Source: an uncultured Lachnospiraceae bacterium | GTDB lineage: Bacteria; Bacillota_A; Clostridia; Lachnospirales; Lachnospiraceae | Direction of reading: 5' to 3' | Assembly: GCA_910587905.1 (NCBI GenBank) | Contig: CAJUOF010000071.1 | Span: 1 to 16,230 of the forward strand | DNA length: 16,230 nt | Shown here: in pieces, positions 7,972-13,529 of the stretch | Numbering within the stretch: position 1 is the first letter of the stretch | Layout: the number at the start of each line of letters is the position of its first letter | The notes under the pieces: model-generated | Seen by the model: only the letters and a program-made list of their open reading frames with translations | Databases searched by the model: none | Told to the model about the DNA's origin: nothing | Program-made: the position numbers and the translations under genes

Positions 7972-8024
7972 AAATGATCAGAAGCGAGAAAAAGAAAGGA
8001 TATGACGGGGGAAAGTTTCTATGA
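7968..8024 (+). CDS. Possible 18-codon coupling ORF between the HAD and epimerase genes
   Basis: The ATG at 7968 overlaps the HAD stop (ATGA), and the TGA at 8022-8024 overlaps the epimerase ATG at 8021 (ATGA again). The 18-residue product is basic (MKMIRSEKKKGYDGGKFL) and has no recognisable function. If translated, it would carry ribosomes from the HAD stop to the epimerase start. The epimerase has its own ribosome binding site (GGGGGAAAG) inside this short frame, so the arrangement may be chance. Confidence 0.3.
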   Translation: MKMIRSEKKKGYDGGKFL

Positions 8025-8682
8025 ATTTTGACCTTATGGCCTCCATGATGTGCGCAAATTACGGTAATCTGGAGAGGGAAGTGAGGGATCTGGAAGCGGG
8101 AGGCATCGATTCTTTTCATATTGATCTTATGGACGGACGGTTTGTTCCCAATTTTGCCATGTCTCTCAATGATATGCGGTACATTGCGCAGGCGGCAAAA
8201 GTGCCGTTAGATGTTCATCTGATGATTGAGCATCCCAACAACCGAATTGGTTTGTTTTTGGAACATCTTCGGCCGGGGGACACGGTATATATTCATCCGG
8301 AGGCGGAATATCATCCGTCCACGACGCTGCAGAGAATCATCGACGCGGGAATGATTCCGGGGATTGCGGTCAACCCGGGTACATCGGTGGAGACGGTCAT
8401 GGAAATGCTGCGAATCGTGAAAAAAGTTATGGTTATGTCGGTGAATCCGGGGAATGCAGGACAGATGTATCTGCCATATGTTGGAAAAAAATTACCAGGC
8501 TGTTGGCACTCAAGGAAGATATGGATTTTGAGATTTATTGGGATGGAGCCTGCAGCGCTGATAAAATTCAGGAATTTGCCCCAAAAGGCGTGCGGGGATT
8601 TGTGCTGGGGACCACTCTTCTTTTTGGCAAGGGGAAGCCATATGGAGAATTGCTGAAAGATATTCGCGAGCTGCGGTTTTGA
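8021..8682 (+). pseudogene. Ribulose-phosphate 3-epimerase-like gene with a frameshift at an A7 run
   Basis: The first 157 codons match the ribulose-phosphate 3-epimerase family, a metal-dependent TIM barrel. FHIDLMDG gives His33 and Asp35, LDVHLM gives His66, and the phosphate-binding region reads SVNPGNAGQ where typical members have NPGFGGQ. After GKK at the A7 run (8485-8491) the frame is lost, and it would stop at 8656. Moving back one base restores ITRLLALKED, then IYWDGACSADKI with the expected catalytic Asp175, then FVLGTTLLFGKG, ending at TGA 8680-8682. The restored protein is 220 aa, the normal family length. The NAG and YWDGACS differences from typical members suggest a specialised substrate, perhaps another ketose or pentulose phosphate. 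GGGGGAAAG precedes the ATG. The frameshift may be mutation, recoding or error. Confidence 0.85.
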
Positions 8683-8715
8683 AAGGGGAATTGATGGTGG
8701 AGAGGGGGCAGAGCG

Positions 8716-9411
8716 GTGAAGATTGCTTTGGTTTTGTCCGGCGGAATGGGGAGCAGGGTGGGATTGGAACTGCCGAAACAGTATCTTTCGGTGTCCGGAC
8801 GTCCGGTTCTCCTTTATTCTTTGGAGACAATTTTTTCCAGTGAAAAGATTGATGCTGTCCAGATTGTGGCAGATGCCATTTGGCATAATCGTATCACGGG
8901 CTGGCTGGGAAGGCTGAATGAAAAATTTCGGGGATTTTCTCTTCCTGGGGAGAACCGCCAGATTTCTATTTTAAATGGTCTGAGGGATATTCGCCGTTAC
9001 GCCTCTGATGAGGCGTTTGTCCTGATCCATGACGCGGCCAGGCCCCTGCTTTCTCACAGACAGATTGAAGAGTGTCTGAAGGCGGCGGAGGGGCATGACG
9101 GAGTTCTTCCGGTGTTGCCGATGAAGGATACGCTTTATTATAGCGAGGATGGAAAAACAGTATCCCTTCTGAAACGGGAACGGATCTTTGCCGGCCAGGC
9201 ACCGGAAGTATTTCGGCTTGGACCGTATTTAAAGGCCAATGAGAGGCTTTTGCCGGAAGAAATTTTGAAAGTCAATGGGTCGACAGAACCGGCAATATTA
9301 GCCGGACTGGATGTGGTGATGATTTCAGGATATGAGCGGAATTTTAAGATCACGACGAGGGAGGATCTGGAACGATTTCGGCAAATGACAGAGAGTGTAA
9401 AGCCCTCATGA
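8716..9411 (+). CDS. IspD/TarI-family cytidylyltransferase
   Basis: A 231 aa CTP-dependent cytidylyltransferase. The glycine-rich CTP loop and catalytic basic residues are LSGGMGSRVG (Arg14) and PKQYL (Lys21). VLIHDAARPLLS, AGQAPEVF and FKITTREDL are further family signatures. The family includes IspD (methylerythritol phosphate to CDP-ME) and TarI/CRPPA (ribitol phosphate to CDP-ribitol). The LSGG loop start, KQYL, and STEP in place of the IspD-type TD[DE]AS look nearer to the TarI or capsule-type branch, but sequence by eye cannot settle it. It follows the epimerase gene by 33 bp, while ispF downstream has its own promoter; both favour the glycan pathway. Against this, ispD-ispF adjacency is normal in Firmicutes. 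The GTG start has AGAGGGGG 8 bases upstream; no ATG in frame is available. Confidence 0.8.
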   Translation: MKIALVLSGGMGSRVGLELPKQYLSVSGRPVLLYSLETIFSSEKIDAVQIVADAIWHNRITGWLGRLNEKFRGFSLPGENRQISILNGLRDIRRYASDEAFVLIHDAARPLLSHRQIEECLKAAEGHDGVLPVLPMKDTLYYSEDGKTVSLLKRERIFAGQAPEVFRLGPYLKANERLLPEEILKVNGSTEPAILAGLDVVMISGYERNFKITTREDLERFRQMTESVKPS

Positions 9412-9433
9412 GAAATAGGGTAGAGGAAAAGGG

Positions 9434-9463
9434 TTGCCGAAAGGGGAAGGTGTTTGCTATAAT
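9434..9463 (+). promoter_or_regulatory. Extended -10 promoter for ispF
   Basis: TATAAT at 9458-9463 is a perfect -10 box preceded by TG-N (TGCTATAAT). A weaker -35 (TTGCCG, 9434-9439) lies 18 bases upstream. Transcription would start near 9470, about 30 bases before the ispF ATG. This separates the housekeeping block from the glycan cluster, although no terminator is seen after 9411, so read-through is possible. Confidence 0.6.
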
Positions 9464-9499
9464 GAAAAAAACAGGCGGCGGAAGGGAGTACAGAAGGTT

Positions 9500-10009
9500 A
9501 TGAGGATCGGAATGGGATATGACGTCCATCGCCTGGTGGAGGGGCGGGCGCTGATTTTGGGAGGAGTGGAGGTTCCGTATGAGAAGGGGCTTCTCGGTCA
9601 TTCAGATGCGGATGTGCTGCTTCATGCGGTGATGGACGCACTTTTGGGGGCGGCAGCCTTGGGGGATATCGGACAACATTTCCCGGATACGGACGATGCC
9701 TACCTTGGGATTTCCAGTCTGAAGCTTTTGGAGCAGGTGGGAAAGTTTCTTGCAGAGCGGCAATATGTGGTGGGGAATCTGGACGTGACGGTAATTGCCC
9801 AGAGACCGAAGCTCTCCCCGTACCGGGAGACGATGCGAAAAAATATTGCGGAGGCACTTGGTATCGAGGTATCTCAGGTAAATGTCAAGGCAACCACCGA
9901 GGAGGGACTTGGATTTACTGGGAGCGGTGAGGGGATTTCTGCCCAGGCAGTGGCACTTTTGGAGGAAATTTCGGAGGGAAAATTGCCGGAAGTCGGAAAA
10001 CAGGCTTGA
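9500..10009 (+). CDS. ispF: 2-C-methyl-D-erythritol 2,4-cyclodiphosphate synthase
   Basis: IspF converts CDP-ME 2-phosphate to the cyclic diphosphate in the MEP route to isoprenoids. The product is 169 aa, near the family norm. The metal ligands Asp8, His10 and His42 are present in GMGYDVHRL and GHSDADVLLHAVMDALLG. Family blocks DIGQHFPDTD, NLDVTVIAQRPKLSPY and the C-terminal KATTEEGLGFTG are all complete. The frame is open upstream to 9434, but the ATG at 9500 gives the usual MRIGMGYD start, and AAGGGAG lies before it. It is transcribed from the promoter at 9434-9463. The stop codon TGA at 10007-10009 lies inside the candidate -35 box of a second promoter facing cysS. Confidence 0.97.
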   Translation: MRIGMGYDVHRLVEGRALILGGVEVPYEKGLLGHSDADVLLHAVMDALLGAAALGDIGQHFPDTDDAYLGISSLKLLEQVGKFLAERQYVVGNLDVTVIAQRPKLSPYRETMRKNIAEALGIEVSQVNVKATTEEGLGFTGSGEGISAQAVALLEEISEGKLPEVGKQA

Positions 10010-10034
10010 CAAAACAAGGAAAACTGCATAGACT
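10006..10034 (+). promoter_or_regulatory. Candidate promoter for cysS
   Basis: TTGACA (10006-10011, a perfect -35 that includes the ispF stop codon) is separated by exactly 17 bases from TAGACT (10029-10034, four of six matches to TATAAT). Transcription would begin near 10041, so the mRNA leader would be about 100 nt and contain the hairpin at 10061-10090. Confidence 0.45.
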
Positions 10035-10060
10035 GAGAGAAAGAGTAGAACCGCAGAGCC

Positions 10061-10094
10061 AGGGCTTCGTCTCTTGGGAGACGAAGCCCTTTTA
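10061..10094 (+). terminator. Perfect hairpin terminator or attenuator between ispF and cysS
   Basis: A perfect 13-bp stem (AGGGCTTCGTCTC at 10061-10073 and its complement at 10078-10090) with a TTGG loop is followed by TTTT. It fits an intrinsic terminator of ispF. Just before it, AGAGTAGAACCGCAGAG (10042-10058) resembles the conserved T-box sequence (UGGNACCGCG) at seven of nine fixed positions, and the CGTCTC in the left stem is where the partner of a T-box antiterminator would lie. Attenuation of cysS is therefore possible, but there is no room for a normal stem I unless it overlaps the end of ispF. Confidence 0.7.
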
Positions 10095-10138
10095 CCGATA
10101 TGACCGCAAGGTTTTACATGAAAGAGCAGGAGGAAGAT

Positions 10139-11542
10139 ATGAAGGTTTTTAATACGCTTTCCAGAAGGAAAGAAGAATTTGTCCCTTTGGAGCCGGGGAA
10201 GGTGCGGATGTACGTCTGCGGCCCCACGGTTTACAATTTTATCCATATCGGAAACGCCAGGCCCATGATCGTCTTCGACACGGTGAGGCGGTATTTCGAG
10301 TACAAGGGCTATGACGTGAACTACGTTTCCAACTTTACCGACGTGGACGACAAAATTATCAATAAGGCCATCGAGGAGGGCGTGGACGCTTCCGTGATCT
10401 CCGAGCGTTACATCGCCGAGTGCAAAAAGGACATGGAGGGGATGAACGTGAAGCCGGCCACCACCCATCCGCTGGCGACGGAGGAGATCCATGGCATGCT
10501 CAAGATGATCGAGACGCTGATTGAGAAGGGCTATGCCTATAAGGCGGAGGACGGAACCGTCTATTACCGTACCAGGAAATTCAAGGATTACGGGAAGCTC
10601 TCCCACAAAAACCTGGAGGACCTGCAGGCGGGCCACCGGGAGATCAAGGTGGTGGGGGAGAAGGAGGACGAGCTGGACTTCGTGCTTTGGAAGCCGAAGA
10701 AGGACGGGGAGCCCTACTGGGAGTCGCCCTGGTGCGACGGCCGTCCCGGCTGGCATATTGAATGCTCCGTGATGGCCAAGCATTACCTGGGGGACGAGAT
10801 CGACATTCATGCGGGCGGCGAGGACCTGATCTTTCCCCACCATGAGAATGAGATCGCCCAGAGCGAGGCGGCCAATGGCAAGGAGTTTGCAAAATATTGG
10901 ATGCATAATGCGTTCTTGAACATTGATAACAGGAAGATGTCCAAATCCCTGGGCAATTTCTTCACGGTCCGGGAGATTAGCGAGAAATACGACCTGCAGG
11001 TGCTCAGGTTCTTTATGTTGAGCGCCCATTACAGGAGCCCTCTCAATTTCAGTGCGGAGCTGATGGAGGCCTCCAAAAACGGGCTGGTTCGGATTTTGAC
11101 GGCGGTGGAGCGGCTTGGTGAGCTTCTCCCCTCTGTGGCGGACAAGGAAATGACAGAGGAAGAACTCGGTGTCCAAAGTCAGGTGAAGGAGCTGGTGGCA
11201 AAATACGAGGCGGCCATGGAGGATGATTTTAATACGGCGGATGCCATTTCTGCGGTGTTCGAGCTGGTGAAGTTAGCCAATACATCTGTGGATGAGAAGA
11301 GCAGCAAAGCCCTCGTAGAGTCTGTGAAGACCACGGTGGAGAGGCTTTGCGATGTTCTGGGAATCATTACGGAGAAGAAAGAGGAACTTCTGGACGCAGA
11401 TATCGAGGCGTTGATCGAGGAACGGCAGCAGGCGAGGAAGGATAAGAATTTTGCCAGGGCGGATGAGATTCGGGATACGCTGGCGGCAAAGGGGATTCTC
11501 CTGAAAGACACCAGAGAAGGGGTCAAATGGACGAGAGCGTAA
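10139..11542 (+). CDS. cysS: Cysteine--tRNA ligase
   Basis: Cysteinyl-tRNA synthetase, a cytoplasmic class I aminoacyl-tRNA synthetase of 467 aa, the usual length. The signature HIGH appears as FIHIGNARPM, and KMSKS as NRKMSKSLGN. The zinc ligands are in YVCGPTVYN near the N-terminus, GWHIECSVMA, and the HAGGEDLIFPHHENE block. The FTDVDDK motif is intact, and the C-terminal region (FARADEIRDTLAAKGI) is the typical anticodon-binding end. The ATG at 10139 is chosen over the upstream in-frame start at 10100 because AGGAGG lies 5 bases before it and the protein then begins at the usual place. It overlaps mrnC by 16 bp. Codons are clearly richer in G and C than in the glycan cluster. Confidence 0.98.
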   Translation: MKVFNTLSRRKEEFVPLEPGKVRMYVCGPTVYNFIHIGNARPMIVFDTVRRYFEYKGYDVNYVSNFTDVDDKIINKAIEEGVDASVISERYIAECKKDMEGMNVKPATTHPLATEEIHGMLKMIETLIEKGYAYKAEDGTVYYRTRKFKDYGKLSHKNLEDLQAGHREIKVVGEKEDELDFVLWKPKKDGEPYWESPWCDGRPGWHIECSVMAKHYLGDEIDIHAGGEDLIFPHHENEIAQSEAANGKEFAKYWMHNAFLNIDNRKMSKSLGNFFTVREISEKYDLQVLRFFMLSAHYRSPLNFSAELMEASKNGLVRILTAVERLGELLPSVADKEMTEEELGVQSQVKELVAKYEAAMEDDFNTADAISAVFELVKLANTSVDEKSSKALVESVKTTVERLCDVLGIITEKKEELLDADIEALIEERQQARKDKNFARADEIRDTLAAKGILLKDTREGVKWTRA

Positions 11543-12081
11543 GAGAGTGCGTGGACAGACTTCTGGACCAGAGAGAGAAATTTTTTTGCGGGAAGGATAT
11601 CCGCACCTATTCCCCTCTGACGCTGGCCTTTATCGGGGACGCCGTGTTCAGCCTTTACATCCGCACCATTGTGGCGGGGCGGGGGAACACGGCCCCCGGG
11701 AAGCTGCATGAGGAATGCAGCGGCCTGGTGCAGGCGAAAGCTCAGTCGCAGATGATCTGCGGGATCCTGGAAGCGCTTTCCGAGGAGGAAAAGAGCGTTT
11801 ACAGACGGGGAAGGAATGCCCAGGCACCAAGCAGGGCGAAACATGCGACCATGTCGGAATACCGCCATGCCACGGGGCTGGAGGCTTTGTTTGGCTATCT
11901 TTACCTGACGGGACAGAATGAGCGGATGACGGAGCTTTTAGAGCTTTGTCTGGAATTTTACGGGAGAGACGGAGCGGGAACGGCGTCTCGGGAGCCGGCT
12001 GAGGAACAGGAAGAACAAACGCAGGCAAAAGAAACGCAGGCAGAGGTTGGACAAACCGTTTCTGCGGAGGATGTGTTATGA
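11527..12081 (+). CDS. mrnC: Mini-ribonuclease III
   Basis: Mini-III is an RNase III catalytic domain without the double-stranded-RNA-binding domain; in Bacillus it matures 23S rRNA ends. Visible features are the RNase III-like helix LTLAFIGDAVFSLYIR, with the acidic residue of the active site, and the second acidic segment ATGLEALFGYLYLTG. The core ends at about residue 148. The last 35 residues are a low-complexity tail rich in Glu, Gln and Thr (EPAEEQEEQTQAKETQAE), longer than in Bacillus homologs. The gene overlaps cysS by 16 bp and rlmB by 4 bp (ATGA), so the three are translationally coupled. The cysS-mrnC-rlmB order is conserved in Firmicutes. Confidence 0.95.
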   Translation: MDESVRECVDRLLDQREKFFCGKDIRTYSPLTLAFIGDAVFSLYIRTIVAGRGNTAPGKLHEECSGLVQAKAQSQMICGILEALSEEEKSVYRRGRNAQAPSRAKHATMSEYRHATGLEALFGYLYLTGQNERMTELLELCLEFYGRDGAGTASREPAEEQEEQTQAKETQAEVGQTVSAEDVL

Positions 12082-12821
12082 GATATGAGGAATCGGTGAT
12101 CGAGGGGCGCAACGCAGTGCTGGAGGCCTTTCGTTCGGGAAAAACCATTGACCGGCTGTTTCTTTTGAAGGGCTGTCAGGACGGGCCGGTGTCAAGCATC
12201 GCCAGGATGGCCAGAAAACAGGACACGCTGATTCAATACGTGCCTAAAATCCGGCTGGACCAGCTTTCGGAGACCGGAAAGCACCAAGGGGTCGTCGCCT
12301 ATGCGGCGGCCTACGAGTACGCCTCGGTGGAGGACATGCTGACCCTGGCGGGAAAGAAGGGAGAACCGCCTTTTTTATTTCTGCTTGACGGAATTGAGGA
12401 TCCTCACAATCTGGGGGCGATCATACGGACGGCCAACCAGGCCGGGGCCCACGGGGTGATCATTCCGAAACGGCGGGCGGCGGGGCTTACCGCCGTGGTA
12501 GCCAGGGCTTCGGCCGGGGCCCTGAATTATACGCCGGTGGCGAAGGTGACGAACCTGACGGCGGTGATGGAAGAGCTGAAAAAGAAAGGCATGTGGTTCG
12601 TCTGCGCCGACATGGGCGGGACCCTCATGTACGACCTGGATTTGACGGGCCCCCTCGGCGTGATCATAGGAAACGAGGGGGAGGGCGTGAGCCGCCTGGT
12701 GAAGGAACGGTGCGATATGGCTGCGGCGATTCCCATGAAGGGGGACGTCGACTCCCTCAATGCGTCGGTGGCGGCCGGAGTGCTGGCCTACGAGGTCCTG
12801 CGCCAGAGAATGGGAAAATAA
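12078..12821 (+). CDS. rlmB: 23S rRNA (guanosine-2'-O-)-methyltransferase RlmB
   Basis: A SPOUT/TrmH-family RNA methyltransferase of 247 aa that methylates the ribose of G2251 (E. coli numbering) in 23S rRNA. The N-terminal substrate-binding domain begins VIEGRNAVLEAF. SPOUT motif 1 is LDGIEDPHNLGAIIRTANQAG (shown within 12387-12449), motif 2 is IIGNEGEGVSRLV, and motif 3 is IPMKGDVDSLNASVAAGVL; together they form the SAM-binding knot. All catalytic residues expected are present, including the motif 1 Asn-Leu-Gly and Arg, and the motif 3 Ser-Leu-Asn. The ATG overlaps the mrnC stop in ATGA. It is the last gene of the housekeeping block; a terminator-like hairpin follows at 12993. Confidence 0.96.
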   Translation: MRYEESVIEGRNAVLEAFRSGKTIDRLFLLKGCQDGPVSSIARMARKQDTLIQYVPKIRLDQLSETGKHQGVVAYAAAYEYASVEDMLTLAGKKGEPPFLFLLDGIEDPHNLGAIIRTANQAGAHGVIIPKRRAAGLTAVVARASAGALNYTPVAKVTNLTAVMEELKKKGMWFVCADMGGTLMYDLDLTGPLGVIIGNEGEGVSRLVKERCDMAAAIPMKGDVDSLNASVAAGVLAYEVLRQRMGK

Positions 12822-12829
12822 ATCATAAC

Positions 12830-12952
12830 GGCCTGTGCAAAGCTGTACAAGACCTTGAATTTTAAGGAGATCACCAGGCGGGCGTGAACCATGTGTACAT
12901 GTCCACTTACGAGATTATTTATACGGAAATAAAGAAATTATTATCAAAATAA
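12830..12952 (+). pseudogene. Possible degraded TetR-family HTH fragment
   Basis: Three short frames together resemble the N-terminal helix-turn-helix of clostridial TetR regulators: LCKAVQDLEF in one frame, FKEITRRA in the next and GVNHVYMSTYEIIYTEIKK back in the first, ending at TAA 12950-12952. A TetR HTH typically reads EI..RAGVN..T-Y.HYE.IY. At least two indels would be needed, and no effector domain follows. It starts directly after rlmB. The match is by eye and weak. Confidence 0.25.
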
Positions 12953-12992
12953 AAGATATCCCATCTGGCTTGCATATCACAGTTTGATACAA

Positions 12993-13025
12993 TGCACCCA
13001 AACGTGAGTTTGGGTGCAAATTTTA
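12993..13025 (+). terminator. Terminator-like hairpin after the ispF-rlmB block
   Basis: A perfect 11-bp stem (TGCACCCAAAC at 12993-13003 and its complement at 13008-13018) with a GTGA tetraloop is followed by AATTTTAA. It lies about 170 bp after rlmB and 60 bp beyond the end of the minus-strand LysR fragment. The T-run is short and follows two A's; the reverse direction has only ATTGTAT after the stem, so plus-strand use is more likely. Confidence 0.6.
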
Positions 13026-13087
13026 ACGATAGGATTTGAGAGTGATAACCTGCCTTTTTAAGACAATGATAAATCCTCAATCAAATG

Positions 13088-13300
13088 TTATTCAATCTGT
13101 TCATATTTTGACTGGTCAACCTCCCCGTAGAATATACAGAAATCAAACAGGCCTTTATCGAGACGGTCAGTCAGGTCCGAAGTGTCCCCGCTTGTAAAAT
13201 GGAAATGAACACCTGGATGGTTTTTCTGGATGAGATTGGCGGTAAAATCCACAAAAGCTGCAGCTATATCGACTGCCTGGATTATTTCCTGGCGCAGTCT
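13088..13300 (-). pseudogene. LysR-family regulator fragment (part of effector-binding domain)
   Basis: About 70 minus-strand codons ending at TAA 13088-13090 match the start of a LysR effector-binding domain: DFTANLIQKNHPGVHFHF, then SGDTSDLTDRLDKGLFDF, then CIFYGEVDQSKYEQI. The motifs yPgV.f, SGd...l.drL.kG.lDf and the following strand are characteristic. The DNA-binding HTH half, which should lie at higher coordinates, is absent: only 25 bp separate the fragment from the lipoprotein gene. The rest of the effector domain after KYEQI is also absent. It is therefore a remnant flanked by two breakpoints. The longer minus-strand frame reaching 13828 is a shadow of the DUF362 gene. Confidence 0.7.
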
Positions 13301-13325
13301 GAAAAATACGGAAGGGGAAATCAAT

Positions 13326-13529
13326 ATGCGTAAACAGATAAAGGTTTTTCTGATAGCTTTGCTTATGGCGGGTCTGTGTGGCTGTTCGCTGGGCGGCGAA
13401 AGAAATACAGGCGGCATATTGCCGAATGGGGAAGGCAATACTGACCGTGTATCGGCGGATGAGGAAACCGCCGCAGAACCGGCGGACAATACTGAAAATG
13501 CACAAGAGGAAGATGTGCCCGGCGAGTAA
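13326..13529 (+). CDS. Short lipoprotein, possibly a truncated remnant
   Basis: A 67 aa product that starts with a good lipoprotein signal peptide: basic MRKQIK, hydrophobic VFLIALLMAGL and lipobox LCGC (cysteine at about residue 18). The rest is a Gly/Asn/Glu-rich linker (GERNTGGILPNGEGN, then EETAAEPADNTENAQEED) with no folded domain. GGAAGGGGAAAT precedes the ATG. Such a signal plus linker is typical of the beginning of clostridial flavodoxin or binding lipoproteins whose main domain would follow, so the gene may be a truncated start left next to the DUF362 gene. It overlaps the preferred start of that gene by 17 bp. The function is unknown. Confidence 0.5.
   Translation: MRKQIKVFLIALLMAGLCGCSLGGERNTGGILPNGEGNTDRVSADEETAAEPADNTENAQEEDVPGE

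Noticed and set aside
10061..10090. Hairpin as a mobile-element end or CRISPR repeat
   Set aside because: It is single, has a tetraloop and a following T-run, and lies between two operon genes, so a terminator or attenuator explains it.
9602..11176. A 524-codon minus-strand frame across ispF and cysS
   Set aside because: It is antisense to two unmistakable genes, made possible by their G/C-rich third positions, and shows no family motif.
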